A stretch of 64,000 nt of DNA from Psoroptes ovis (GCA_002943765.1 PQWQ01000019.1:372001-436000), one strand, 5' to 3'; numbered from the stretch's first letter, positions 45,686 to 58,474 are shown. A program made the numbers and translations. Notes: generated by a model from the letters alone, not told the origin.

Positions 45686-47707
45686 ATGGATAAACGCAGT
45701 CAAATGTTTCATTCAAGAGTCAATCTCATTGATACATCATTAATCAACAATAATTTGAATTCGAATCATGATTATTTAACAATGCTGGATGATCATAATA
45801 ATCATCGGAATAATCCGCTGTTTAATCATCGAAATGAAATACCGACCATATCGACAACATCGACTGCATCGCGTAAGGCTGCGGCCACAATCAGTGGTGT
45901 TGGCAATGATCCAAGCCTAGGCGCTGGTATTATCGGTGGTCTAACATCATCATTGTTTTCTGCGGCAGCCGCAACAACGACAACGTCACCATTGGTAAAT
46001 TCATCATGGATCGTACGAGATTGTCCACCTTCGCTTCGATTGCTGGTCAAATTTTACCGCTTCTTCGGCATCTCATTCACTGGCGTTGTGTTTGTCGATT
46101 CGGGTTTTAATAAAACATTTGGATTGAATCAAAATGGTGGCCATCATACCAGCAGCAACAATCATAATTCATCGACAAAGATATATTCGAATTTTGTTTA
46201 CAATCAACCATCAACAACGACAGCGACAACAAATTCGATTAATAAGAAAAAATTGTACAATAATTATCATGCGAATGATAATTATGAACAAAGCTTCAGT
46301 GCTCGGTTACAAAGTTATGGCTATTTGATGTATAATCTACTAATGTTGACCCTGTTCTTGTTGATACTTGGCCGTTTGGTTAATGATAAATACTTGAATC
46401 GTATGAATGACGGCAAAGATGGTAATCAAACAATGAGTAATGATACGGATTTGATTGATCCATCTATGGTCGATAATCAAACATCTTTAACCTTGTTACC
46501 ACCACCATCTTCATCATTGATGGACATGAATGACTCCAAGGCGAATGAAAGTCTTAGTTTTTGGGATGATCTGTTTCGATCAATTAATTTGAGTGAAAGT
46601 CATGATCAAATACGAAACCTTAAACCAATTCTATCGAATATCATTGATTTTCTTTATATAATCGTTGTATTAGATGAACTAGTACCGATCATTTATCTTC
46701 TGATACGTGGTAAAAATATCATCAATCAGCTGATTCGAATACCATTCATTGAACAATTCGACGATTCACATTGTTTTATTTATCGTTCATTGTCGATTGT
46801 CGCTACAATTTCGATGATAATCAACGTGATTGGTTTTGTATCATTTAATCAAAATTCAAAACAAATTCTACTCGACCCGGATCAACCATTATCCACACGT
46901 TTGTTTACGTTGATTGCACCAATATTCAATACAATATTATTCATTTATCTTTCGGTCATACCGATTATGTTCATCTATACAATGATGTTGTTTAAATTTG
47001 TCATTGAAAAATTGTTGAATACATTCGCCATGGTAAATTTGGATGAAATTATTATGCTTAAATTGAAAACCAAACTATCCGATCTCAATGATCAATTCAA
47101 AGAGATTATACCGAAATTCGCTTTGCCATTAACCATACATTTTGCTACGAATATATTTATGATTATTAGTTCAGCTTGTTATTTGATGATTGATTTAGGA
47201 CCCGAAGGAACGACGAATACAGCATTCATTTTTTGTCTTGGTATTTATTCATTTCTACGGCTAATTATTGTGGCTTGTTTCGGTAATCTCCCCACAAACA
47301 TTTGTCGTGACCTGATACGAACTGTTTATGAAAATCTTGAACAATGGACCCTTAATGAATGGATGTGTTTTATGGAATTGAAACGTTTGCGTAAAGAATT
47401 TACTGTTTCAATATTTTCAATGTACACCGTGCGGCAATCATCCATATTGGCAATGTTAGGTTTTGCATTGAATTATATTGTCATTCTGTTGCAAACGGAA
47501 AATTATCCATCATCATCATCATCATCAAATAATTCAACAAATCAAACCATGAATTCAACCATTGACAGCTTAAATAATGATACATCATTACTATCATTGA
47601 TTAATGAAACAATTTTCAATAATATGACCACACAAATGCTTTTGGAATCAGATAATGATCATCATTCATTGAAGATTGATAATCCATTTAGTGAATGGAT
47701 TAATTAA
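45686..47707 (+). CDS. Large gustatory-receptor-like protein, cluster III gene 1
   Basis: Single exon, 673 residues. Long Asn/Ser/Thr-rich N-terminus (about 200 residues), then a DCPPSLRLLVKFYRFFGISF block, helix 1, an extracellular loop with N-glycosylation sites, and six further helices with FIYTMMLFKFVI, LNDQFKEIIPKF and a C-terminal block MYTVRQSSILAMLGFALNYI ending VILLQTENY, which fits the GR TYhhhhhQF signature. An Asn/Ser-rich C-terminal tail follows. Its partner at 48423 shares these blocks but has two introns, so this gene may have lost them. It is more distant from clusters I and II, which are shorter and use other motifs. The ligand is unknown. Confidence 0.8.
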   Translation: MDKRSQMFHSRVNLIDTSLINNNLNSNHDYLTMLDDHNNHRNNPLFNHRNEIPTISTTSTASRKAAATISGVGNDPSLGAGIIGGLTSSLFSAAAATTTTSPLVNSSWIVRDCPPSLRLLVKFYRFFGISFTGVVFVDSGFNKTFGLNQNGGHHTSSNNHNSSTKIYSNFVYNQPSTTTATTNSINKKKLYNNYHANDNYEQSFSARLQSYGYLMYNLLMLTLFLLILGRLVNDKYLNRMNDGKDGNQTMSNDTDLIDPSMVDNQTSLTLLPPPSSSLMDMNDSKANESLSFWDDLFRSINLSESHDQIRNLKPILSNIIDFLYIIVVLDELVPIIYLLIRGKNIINQLIRIPFIEQFDDSHCFIYRSLSIVATISMIINVIGFVSFNQNSKQILLDPDQPLSTRLFTLIAPIFNTILFIYLSVIPIMFIYTMMLFKFVIEKLLNTFAMVNLDEIIMLKLKTKLSDLNDQFKEIIPKFALPLTIHFATNIFMIISSACYLMIDLGPEGTTNTAFIFCLGIYSFLRLIIVACFGNLPTNICRDLIRTVYENLEQWTLNEWMCFMELKRLRKEFTVSIFSMYTVRQSSILAMLGFALNYIVILLQTENYPSSSSSSNNSTNQTMNSTIDSLNNDTSLLSLINETIFNNMTTQMLLESDNDHHSLKIDNPFSEWIN

Positions 47708-48422
47708 TTAATTAATCCATTATTTCAGTAACTTTGGCTTCACGGAGTTAATGCAACACATAATTGATTAGGTTTTAGTTAATTAGTCTTTGACATTTGA
47801 CAATAATTAATTAATTTGTATTAATTAGAATAATTAATTAATGGAAATAATTGAAAATTTCAATTAAAAATTAATGAATGAAACTCATGTCATTTCACTT
47901 AATTAAGTCATTTAATTGAAATTAATTGAAACTTACCCAATTTCCTTTGAATCAATCAATCAATCGATTGAATAATGAGATCAAATTCTACTTTGTTCAC
48001 CTGTCACTTGTCAAATATTCGGAAAGAGATGTTCAAGTGTTTCACGGAAAAATTGACAATTTATTTTTCAACTCTTTTCAACTCAATTGACAATGACAAA
48101 CTGTCTATTTATATAAACAAACTTCTCAAATAGGATAGAGTAAAGTTCAAAATTGCTTTACCATTAATCATTAATTCGTTTTCATTTGACAATTGAATGT
48201 ATTGAATTATATTGCAAACTGAAGACTATACATCTCCTTTATCATCATTAACATCATCAATAGCAATAGCGGCAATGATAATGACGGTGCAGAATTTAGA
48301 CATTTGTGGCCATATTCTCTCGACGGATATTGGGCAATTTCGTTCGATCAAACAATGAACATTGAGCCTCATTCACTATTTGATTACCATCATACGATCA
48401 TCATCGTATTGAATTATTCAAA
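47708..48422. other. Intergenic region, nothing recognised
   Basis: Spacer of about 715 bp rich in TTAATTAA tracts near 47700-47900. No MITE or gene was recognised. Confidence 0.5.
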
Positions 48423-50133
48423 ATGAATCGAAATTCATTCATAATCAAATTATTCAATAGTCCAAACACCAATAATAAACTAAGAAATTATCATCATTCT
48501 AAATCAAAATCATCCAAAAAATGGATCATCAACGATTGTCCACCATCGTTGATGTTGTTGTGTAAATTTTATCGGTAAATCATTTGATTGAATCATGATT
48601 CCAATCATTTAATCCATCTTTCATTGACTTTAGGCTGCTTTCATTTTCATTTTCAGGCATCGTATTCATCGTATCCAATGATCGTAGTAATAATAATAAC
48701 AATGATGATCATGCCAAAGCTCGAAATCATTATTGGTTATTGGTTAAACATTATTCTTATTTATTTTTAAATTTATTCAACATTGTAACACATATATTAG
48801 CATTATTGGTGAATTTATATCGTGAATATTTAAAAGATTTATATCATTCATGGTTGTTGATGTCTAAATCAATTGATTTGAATCAAACATTATTATCACT
48901 GAACAATAATAGCTCAATGACGATCAATAATCAATTTATTAATTTAATTGAAAACAATAATAATAATAATGGCAATGGTGATTCTGAACAAGATAAACCA
49001 TTGTTATATCAATTAATCCTTTCAAGTTTTATTGATTATGATAATAGTAATTTTCATTTGACAATTAAATTGAAAACAATATTGAATAATATTATAAAAT
49101 TATTAATAATTGTTAGCTTAATCGATTTAATTTTGATATTATCATATATCATTATCAAAGGTGGCCAATTGATACGGTTATTGATGACGATACCATACAT
49201 ATATTTGTTTGATAATTCAAAACGTTTTGCAGCATATTCATTGATGATTACATCGTCAATATCGGCCATAATCAGCGTAATTAGTAAATTATTATATCGT
49301 CGAAAAATGTTTTCACAATTATTCGATTTGAATAATCAATCATTATATTTGAAATTTGATCGATTTTTTGAATTATTTGGTATGATAATCGCATTGATGA
49401 ATTTTAGCCTCATACCAATCATGTTTATCTATACGATGATGTTGTTTCGATTTGCCATTAAGCATTTGATGCAAAAATATGTTATTGGTGAGTGTATTTA
49501 AAATGACAAGTGAATTGGAAAGTTATTTAATATTTCTTCTATTGATTGTATTGTAATTTAGACAATAAACTGGATGAAACAAATCTAATAAAATTAAAAA
49601 CAAAATTAATCGAATTAAATGAACAATTTAAAATGATAATACCATGGTTTGCCATCCCACTGACTATTTCATTATCATCATCAATATTCATTATGATTAG
49701 TTCAGCTTGTCTCTTAATGATTAACCATACGATCAACGATAATCTTTATATATCATATGTATTTGGTTTAGGATTTTATTCATTGATTCGAATATTTGTA
49801 TTATCTTGTTTTGGTAATTTAGCCACAAGCGTTTGTAATCAATTAATTCGGCTAACATATGAAAATCTAGATAATTGTTCATTATATGAATGGATGTGTT
49901 TCATAGAGCTGAAACGTATACGACAAGAATTTGTTGTATCAATATTTTCAATGTATACCGTACGACAATCATCGATATTGGCCATGTTGGGTTTTGCATT
50001 GAATTATATTGTCATTTTGTTACAAACGGAAAATTATTCATCATTAACCATGGCCAATTTTAATGAAACATTACCATCACAATCAGCTGTTGATAATGAT
50101 TCTTTAACTAACAATACAATTGAATTGAATTAA
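48423..50133 (+). CDS. Large gustatory-receptor-like protein, cluster III gene 2
   Basis: Three exons (48423-48574, 48634-49487 and 49562-50133; introns of 59 and 74 bp) give 525 residues. Exon 1 ends NDCPPSLMLLCKFYR and exon 2 starts LLSFSFSGIVFIVSND, aligning with the intronless neighbour across the splice. MFIYTMMLFRFAI, LNEQFKMIIPWF and MYTVRQSSILAMLGFALNYI follow. The C-terminal blocks are nearly identical to gene 1, so the pair arose by tandem duplication. An alternative acceptor (CATTTTCAG at 48657) would give an early stop, so the TTTAG at 48631-48633 was chosen. Confidence 0.82.
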
Positions 50134-50160
50134 ATTTATTCGAATTTAATAATTTTATGA

Positions 50161-51082
50161 TCATCTTTGATGATAATTTTGTTTATTTATTTGTATTCGA
50201 GGTAATTGTTTAGTCTTTTGATTATAACGATGATGATTAAATATGAGCATTTTGTTTGGTGAAAATTTTGTATTTTCGGCATTCGAAAATGTTGATGATG
50301 ATGATGAAGATGCAGCCGAAGATGATGATGATGAAGACCCTGAATTACATTCAGAGCACGATTGACTGCCACCGTGATTATCATTGATCATTGTTGAATG
50401 GCTACAAATATGATTCGAAGATTTTGGTGTGATTTCGATCGAATTCAGCGGTGTTTTCATTGATTTCTCCAAGAATTTACGCTTAGGAAACGATAATCGA
50501 TGTGAATGATCATTCAACGCTGTCGAAGACGATGATGATGACCCAGTCATCGAACTACAATTAGAACCTGAAAATGAATCGGTCAAATATTTCGATGCAT
50601 CGGAATATGAACTGATGGCAGCCAAAGAACTACAATTTGATGATTCCAGTGTTGAATCCATCGACGACGTCGAAGCTGACGACGATGAACAACGATCATC
50701 ATCATCATCGTTATCGGAATAGAACTCTGGCCTTGCAAAGTTATAGGAACCTTTACGTATAATCATCAGACGATCATTTAATGGTCGATGAGATTTAGGT
50801 ACAGCGATTATCGGCAGAACCTGGCGGCCGTATTTGATTAATTTGACAACTTTGTATAATTTACCAAATTTTACATGATGACTAGCTGTTGATTGATGAT
50901 TACGATGATCGGTGGTCAGTAGATAATCACCGTATCTTCGGCGATCATTTCCTAGATAATTACTGGAAAATTGATGATTAGATCATGGTAAAATAAATCA
51001 ATCAATAGCCTTACCCTTGATGAATACAGCATCCGATCGATGCAATCGAAATTATTGAAACAAAAATGAAACAAATGAACAT
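50161..51082 (-). CDS. Secreted Ser-rich protein, unknown
   Basis: Two exons (51015-51082 and 50161-50962; 52-bp intron, phase 2) give 289 residues. Exon 1 encodes a signal peptide (MFICFIFVSIISIASIGCC). The mature N-terminal part is basic and Tyr-rich (FGKLYKVVKLIKYGRQVLPI, followed by IAVPKSHRP). After an Asp run (DNDDDDDR) come long Ser-rich stretches and a short Lys/Gln tail. There are no transmembrane helices after the signal. No family was recognised. A structural or cuticle-associated role is possible but not shown. The stop lies only 27 bp from that of the GR-like gene on the other strand. Confidence 0.6.
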
Positions 51083-51209
51083 AATATTTCACGGGTTATA
51101 GGTTTTATTTTTTTGAAAATATTTAAATAAACATTTTGAAATAAAATTAAATCAACCAATTTTACAAATATAATTTGGAATATTTAGATCAATTTGGACC
51201 AATTAACGA

Positions 51210-51839
51210 TTATTTACGACGATTTTTCTTCTTTCCACCACCACCTCCACCCCCATGTTGCTGTGGTTGCTCAACTTGAACATTACCACCACCGGATTGC
51301 TGTGTTTGTTGTGATTTTGGCGGCGGATTTTGCCGCGATTTCAATTTCGGTATCATCGATGCTACATATTGTAATACTCGACGTTTATTTTTAAATTGTT
51401 CATCATTTTCATTCACCAAACGATATTTAACATAACCACGTGTCCGAATGTTTTCTTTGTCCAATTCACGATTATAACATTTATACATATTTAATTGTAC
51501 ATGAAAATGTTGTGAATTGGCCGCCAATACATTGAATATTTCTTCGGCCAACGGATCGGCGACACATTTTGATCGAGCCAGACGGCGGCCACGATCAACT
51601 GTTAGATTTGAATTGATATATTGTGGATAAATGGTATGCCATTTTTTCGTTTCCATTGGATCTAAATTTGGTACATTTGATTTCAATGCTTGCATCATCA
51701 TTTGATGATATTGTTGTTGTTGTGGTGTCATCATAACCATGCCTGGCGGTGGTTGCTGTGGCTGCGGAAATGATGGACCTTGTTGTTGTTGCGGCTGCTG
51801 CTGTTGCTGGCTTGATTGTTGTTGCTTACGACGAGCCAT
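51210..51839 (-). CDS. SRP19: Signal recognition particle 19 kDa protein
   Basis: Binds SRP RNA helices 6 and 8 and prepares it for SRP54 in SRP assembly. Predicted 209 residues. A Gln/Pro-rich N-terminal extension of about 60 residues, absent from most SRP19 proteins, precedes the conserved domain: WHTIYPQYINSN, RGRRLARSKCVADP, MYKCYNRELDKEN, TRGYVKYRLV and LQYVASMIPKLKSR. A Gly-run and basic tail (KKKNRRK) follow, as in many homologues. The ATG at 51839 follows a TTTTAG site, so a 5' UTR intron is possible. The gene has no intron inside the coding region. Confidence 0.9.
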   Translation of the reverse strand: MARRKQQQSSQQQQQPQQQQGPSFPQPQQPPPGMVMMTPQQQQYHQMMMQALKSNVPNLDPMETKKWHTIYPQYINSNLTVDRGRRLARSKCVADPLAEEIFNVLAANSQHFHVQLNMYKCYNRELDKENIRTRGYVKYRLVNENDEQFKNKRRVLQYVASMIPKLKSRQNPPPKSQQTQQSGGGNVQVEQPQQHGGGGGGGKKKNRRK

Positions 51840-54186
51840 TCTTTTACCTAAAACAATTTGATTGAATTTTAAATCTCCGAAATCAAATTTAATCCACGTT
51901 GTCAAAATGTAAACATCGAATCAGTAAAAATTCCTGTAAAGTTTTTCTTCGATCAATCGAAAAATCTAGAAAAATTTCTTGGAAAATTTCTCAGGAAAAA
52001 AATTCGAAATTTTCAAAAAAAAAATTTGGCGCGAAATTTTTTTTTTCTTGGTAAAACTTGACATGGTCATCATGCTTATTATATCTTCAGATAAGATTTC
52101 TTCAAATTTTTATGGCCTACGTGACGAAGGTCACATTTAAAATTTTGCATAAACGTGAACATTGAAACAAGGACCGTGTGCCTTGGCCAATAGTGTACCT
52201 GGACAAACATATACAATCTGTACACATTTGATAAGAAAAACCTTGGACAAAATTGGTGAACAGGTTTTTTTTTTTATTCCATTCGTTTTACCTGCAACCT
52301 AAGACCACCTTGTATTATCAGTGAAACAGAAAAACAGAAACCTGAAGACCTGAAAGTTTCTGCTGGTTTTTTTTTTGTTTAAATGTACCTTCGTTACACA
52401 CAAACACAGGTATGTACACCTTGTACATGTATAAAATATCAAAAGGTTTACGTGACTTTTGTCAAATTTTTGGTCCATAGAAACAGCCATAAAATCGGCT
52501 TCAAATCATTGATTTTGTCATTATTGAATTTGTCTTCAACTTGTTCACATATCATTTCAATTTTGATGAGCAAAAAGTGATTCGAGAACCCAAAACATTT
52601 TTTCCCAAGAAATTTTAAGGTAAGTTTTGCTAGCATTTTCATTGATTTTCCATTTGTTATTTGAATTTTGGGCTAAAATATTGATTTTTCAATATATTTG
52701 CCTCGAAAATTTCACCCGAAAAACCGGTAAATCGATTTTCCATGAACCAGATTCGAGTTTTTACCAGTATTTACCTACGAGTTTTCTCGAAAATTCGGTC
52801 AAAATTCAAACATTTTGAGTTTCTATTTCAAAAATTTGAAGGTAAACAATTCATTTCTTGAATTTCAATTGATTCACAGCTGATTATAATGATAATGATG
52901 ACCTTATTGCGATCATCATCTTGATTTTGATAAAGTGAAATGCAATAAGTCTGCCATTTTGCCATTTATCAGCCATCTTCTTCAACAGCATTGAAGGTAT
53001 TCAACTTAAGAAAGAATTTCCATTTCAAGAAGACACGTTCAAGAAAATCTTGCGTATTTCGTTCAATTATCATGATCATTGATTATCAATCTTATGATAA
53101 AGTTATTCTTAGAATCAATCGATTTCATTTCACGAGCATTTCGATGCAATTCGATTGATCGAGACAGCTTCGATCGATGATTATCACCATGTTTTTTCAT
53201 AGTGAAAGGGTTTGCACTAAAGCTATAGTCTGTTTTATAAGGGTTTTTACTGTCTAACAAATGAAATAATAAACATTTCTTTAATTCAATTTAAATCATC
53301 ACAACAAACAACAGCAGCATCAGCAGCAGCCGAAAAATTCCAATCATCTGATCTGATATGACCTTCGAATTTAATTAATAAATTTATTTAATAATTCAAT
53401 TTCAAATTATTTGATTAATTTTAGAATAATTTTTGGCTGTGAATAATGAATGATGAGCATGAATGTATAGCCTCTGAATATTACCAATCGATATTTTTCT
53501 AAAAAATATTTAACCATGAATAATTCAAATAATGTTTGAACATTTGTTAGTCAATTTTAAGTTTTTATGCCTTCAAAACCTTTAAGATTTTTGAAAATCA
53601 TCATATCAATGATATGATGATCAATCATTTATCATTGATTTCAACACGATTGTCACTTGAACACCTCTTCAAGACCAGCCATTGTTATTGTTCAATTGTT
53701 CACGTGTTGTTCACGTCCACTGAAATACCGGAACCATTGACTCAGACAAACATTGACTGATATAATCAATGATTTTTGTTGATTCGAAACGAATCAATCA
53801 GTTTCTATTCATTTCGATTAGTTGATTGTCATTGATTCAACCAACAACAGCGATCGGGCTGTCAAATACATTTTGATCATATTTTCCTCAGTTTTTGACA
53901 AGTATTTGTTCAAGCATTATTTGATTAAAATGACAATAACGATGATGATATTGAAATTTCCTTGATCAATTATCGTTGTATGGTCGTCATCATCTTAGAC
54001 ATCATTCAGTATTCATTCAGCCATTAATAATTGCCAGTTATTTACCTGGGGAAATTGTTCAATTATATATCTCGACATTGTGTATTTGAATGCTTTCCAA
54101 TGTTTGCATGGCTATAATTTCATAATTTTCTAATTTTTTGTTGATTTTTTCAAATTTCAGAAATTTCAAATAATTCCAACGATCAA
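51840..54186. other. Long intergenic region before the ABC transporter gene
   Basis: A 2.3-kb spacer with A/T runs and many short frames, but no supported gene, MITE or tRNA. It should hold the SRP19 5' end and the ABCG promoter. A GAT-rich stretch occurs near 53590-53640. Confidence 0.45.
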
Positions 54187-56921
54187 ATGGCTTCAAATAA
54201 TATTGATTGTCATTTAAATTTATTGGATAATCATGATCGATTATCATCGACAACAACATCATCAACTTGTGAACATTCGATTCCAACAATAATGATTAAT
54301 GATTCACCATCAACAACAATGGTTAATTTATCCATAATACCATCATCACCATCAACATCATCATATCCATCACCATCATCGATTATATCATCATCAACAA
54401 TTGATCATAATCATCATCATTGTAATCAACAAAATATGAATAATAATTTAAATAAAAATATGAATATGAATAATAATAACAATAAACAAAGTGATGTACG
54501 TCTTGTATGGAATAATTTATCATATATTATTAAAGATAATAAAGGAAAAACTCGGCCACTGATAAAAAATTTAAATGGTTCAATTAATGATGGACAATTG
54601 ACAGCAATAATTGGTCCATCAGGCTCGGGTAAAACAACCTTGATCGAATGTTTAGCTGGTCGCCGAATTGAAGGTGTTAAAGGTGATATATCGATTAAAT
54701 ATACTGGGTATGTATTAGCTTAATCGATTTGATTTGATATTCGAAAACTAATCACCTTTAACCCTTGAATTTATAAAAATTCAGAATAAAAAAATCATCA
54801 ATCAAAATATCATATTATAGTCAATCAGATTCGCTGGATGAACTTTTGACCGTAGAAGAATCATTAAATTATGCTCTACAATTACGTAATTGTCAACGTG
54901 TGGCGAAGAAATTCTACAATAACAGTATTTTCAATTGTTTCAATTCCAAAGATGCTACTGGTAATAGTATCGATTACAATAAATCAACATCGACAACAAT
55001 CGTTACGAATGGAAAAAAAGATGAACTATCCGAATGTTGTCTATTGACATGTGATGATTATTATTATTCGGATAATAATAATCATCATCATATTGATATT
55101 AATATTGATTCGAATCAACAACAACAACCATCAAAATCAATGATTAATAAATGTCAAATTGTTAAATCGTCAAAAAATTTGAAAAATGAAAATGATTTAA
55201 TCATTAAACGTATTGTTAATGAATTACATTTGGATAAATGTTTAAAGAATTTGGTTGGTAAATGTTCAGGTGGACAAAAGCGGCGGTTATCCATTGCATT
55301 GGAACTGATATTTTCACCGAAAATTTTGCTCCTAGATGAACCAACCAGTGGTTTAGATTCATTAAGTTCATTACAATGTATACAAATGTTGAGGAAATTG
55401 GTAAAAAATCAACGGCAACCAATGATGATTGCCACTTCGATACATCAACCAACAGCAAAAATATTGTCATTATTTGATAATCTTTATATTATTTCATATA
55501 ATGGTTATTGTATTTATAATGGACCAACTGAAAATTTGATTACAAAGCTATCCGAATTTGGATTACATTGTCCACAATATCATAATCCAGCTGATTTTAT
55601 TATTGAAATTGCTACAGGTGATTTTGGTGATGATATCATTATGAATATGGAAATGAATTTCCGTCAAACATGCACTAATCAAGCATCGAATGATAAAAGT
55701 AATTGTTGTTTTATGATTGATAATCAATCGAACACCATGGCTAATGATCATCAAATCATTGGAGTTGATGATCATCAAGAACAACAACCTCAACAACCAT
55801 TGAAACCAATCAAAATGAAATCATTATCCATCCATAAGTTGGTGAAATATACCCAAAAACATTCATTTATTGGACAATTGTTGGCCATTTGGGTATTGTT
55901 ACGTCGTACATTGTTGATATCATCAAGAGATTATAATATTTATATTGTTCGATTAGCAACGATCGTTACAATATTGATTCTACTATTCATACTGTATTAT
56001 GATAATCCAATTGGACAATTAGATGGTTGTGCATTGCCACCAACACGTAAAACTATCGAGCAATTACAATCATTTGAATTGTTTGAATTGGAAAATAGTT
56101 ATTATTCAAATTTTGGTTTTTTATTTTTCTCCGTTATGCTTATGGTATTCGTATCGATATTACCAACACTGCTAACATTCCCATTGGCCGTATCAGTGTT
56201 TATGAAAGAAAATTTCAATGGTTGGTATTCATTGAAATCATATTATATTGCAAGAAATTTAGCCGATTTACCACCAATGTTCATTATCCCGCTGTTATAT
56301 GGATGTCTATCATATTGGCTTACATCACAACTGTTCGATTTGCAACGTTTCATATTATATCAGTTGATATTGATTATTGTATCACTGCTAGCTCAAGGTT
56401 TAGGTTTTATTGTATCATCATTTTTTGTTAAAGATGTAACAACATCAACAGTTGTTGGTGGAACCATAAATATTCCATTGTTTCTATTCACCGGTTTATT
56501 GATCAAAATATCAGCGATGCCCAAATATTTTCAACCATTTACATATTTATCATATTTTCGGCTTGGTTTCGAATCACTTTTAGTCATTCTATATGGTATG
56601 AATCGTTGTGAAAATAATGATAATCATCCGATTACATATGAATATCTCAAACATGAATTTGGTGATAATCTAATCGATATGTATGTTTGTATACATGATT
56701 ATTCATCATCATTGGCTAATAATTTAACCGATTTGATTGATAAATATAATGATAAATTCATATATAAATTAACCAATGAATCATCATCATCGCTAGCACT
56801 GTCATCATTTAAATATAATGATATGACCCTAACGGTTAATCTTTGTATTATGTTAGTTTACCTGTTTCTATTACGTATGATTGCTTATTATATTTTGTAT
56901 CGTAAAACATCGATCAAATAA
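54187..56921 (+). CDS. ABC transporter G family half-transporter
   Basis: White/ABCG-type half-transporter that would work as a dimer to export lipids or other small molecules. Two exons (54187-54707 and 54821-56921; 113-bp phase-2 intron) give 873 residues. A long Ser/Asn-rich N-terminus precedes the nucleotide-binding domain: Walker A GPSGSGKTT, signature CSGGQKRRLSIALEL, Walker B ILLLDEPTSGLDS and H-loop ATSIHQP. An Asn/His/Gln-rich insertion of about 90 residues lies between LTVEESLNYALQLRN and the signature. Six C-terminal helices follow with NFGFLFFSVMLMVF, ENFNGWYSLKSYYIARNLAD and a Cys-containing loop before the last helix. The domain order (NBD first) fixes subfamily G. The exact ABCG member is uncertain. 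Confidence 0.92.
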
Positions 56922-57395
56922 TAATCATCATCGGTGGACAATCGGAATCGACGGCCATCAATTCGATTCGACCAGGTCAAATCGAACTATTTCAAAAAAT
57001 CAAAAACTCATCACTTGTCCCTTGTCATTTTCATCCAAGATTTATTTTGAAATATGATTATTTTGATTCGAAGATTCCAATTCCAATGCATCTTTAGACA
57101 TTCAAAAGCATTTCTTTAGACCTTAGTTATATTTAGAAATGACCAATGAATGACCCTAGAGGATTTTTCGAATTTAATTTGTATGATATTAGACATATAG
57201 ACACACACACTAGATATTGACACCCCTGCACACACCCACACACATGTTTATGATTTCAATTTTGTATTTTGTAATTTTTAAATTTATTTTATTTGAAATT
57301 TAATTAAAGAAGATATTTTTGAAGATTTTAAAAAACCAATTCGTGTATCTTATTTAATTTTCTTAGGGAAATCTCAATTGAAAATCGCATTCGTA

Positions 57396-57526
57396 CAGCG
57401 TTTCTCAAGGCTTTCGTAGCCTAAACAAGGCTTCAATCAAGCATCATCGATGCAAGACTAATTCGATGAATCTATCGAATCGCTTGATACACCTTGATGG
57501 TGTTTAGTTACGCTTGAAAAACGCTG
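57396..57526. mobile_element. Possible hAT-type MITE, 131 bp
   Basis: The ends CAGCGTTTCTCAAG and CTTGAAAAACGCTG are imperfect inverses and resemble hAT ends (CAG-G/C-GTTTTTCAA). No clear 8-bp target duplication was seen, so it may be old. Confidence 0.45.
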
Positions 57527-57584
57527 TCTTTTCGAATGATAATCACATTACCATTCAATGAATGGTTACGTTAATGAATGTATA

Positions 57585-57667
57585 AATGGTTGTCCCATAA
57601 GTTCTTGCCGTTTTTTAAATTTTTTTTCATTTAAAAAAATGGTAAAAACTTATGGGACAACCTAATA
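57585..57667. mobile_element. Mariner-type MITE, subfamily A, diverged left end
   Basis: Left end AAATGGTTGTCCCATAAGTT and right end AACTTATGGGACAACCTAAT. The flank AATGGTTACG occurs on both sides, about 25 bp upstream and directly after. Confidence 0.72.
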
Positions 57668-57902
57668 TAAATGGTTACGCTAAATAATTATCGTCATCAT
57701 CATCATTGACATTTATATCATTAAAATTGGACAATAAACAAACCAATGATAATGATGATGATTACAGCGAAGATGATAATTATCCTTCGTTGATCAGATG
57801 ATTGTCATTTGATCATTTTTTTTCTCTAAAAATTTATTATTCAATTGGATACATTACATCGAATGAATCAATGAAAATCAATGAAACCAAAGACCCGAGA
57901 AA

Positions 57903-57990
57903 ATGCCGCTGACGTATTGATACGTCCATAAATTGTCATCGGTAATCAATTGATTTGATAAAAGCTGCCGGCGTTCAGATACGACCAAGC
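57903..57990. repeat. GACGTA-N4-TACGTC repeat, copy 3
   Basis: Contains GCCGCTGACGTATTGATACG (the core of a 16-bp near-palindrome) and, 50 bp on, GCTGCCGGCGTTCAGATACG. Confidence 0.55.
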
Positions 57991-58474
57991 AAAAATCCAT
58001 TAACATTTTTGTTATTGCAATCACATTCGCTGGAAAAAAATGAAACCTTGATAATTTTAATCAATTTAATTGTATATTTACCTGTTATTATATTCCTTCG
58101 AAACATAATTTAAATAATTGCTACCAAGATGGGAAATTTTTTTTTTTTAAAAAAAAGGAAAATGAAGGGTTGATAGCTAGCTATGTATCAATTTACCAAA
58201 GCCTCTTTGAAAAATTAAAGAAGAGGTTATAGATTGCATCAATCAAGTAATATGCATATGGTTAATACCTGCTGCTGTTGGTAGTGTTTATTCTGTGGAT
58301 TTGAGGAGGAACAACAACAAACACATCAACAATCATTAATCATTGAGAAAATAGCCATTGGTCATTTATAAAAATTCGAATCATCGATTCGAATTGAATT
58401 GTATAATCATTTCATTGAATGCTTAAGACTGATCATTCGACCAATAGGAATTATAATTTCAAATTTTCAAAAAA

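Larger units (their letters stand above)
56922..58474. other. Intergenic region with MITEs and repeats
   Basis: Contains a TIR element (57396-57526), a mariner-type MITE (57585-57667), a GACGTA-type repeat (57903-57990) and an (AC)n tract near 57205. No gene was recognised. Confidence 0.5.

Noticed and set aside
48634..48680. Alternative acceptor CATTTTCAG for the second receptor exon of cluster III gene 2
   Set aside because: It leads to a stop within a few codons, while the upstream TTTAG gives a frame that aligns with the intronless paralogue.
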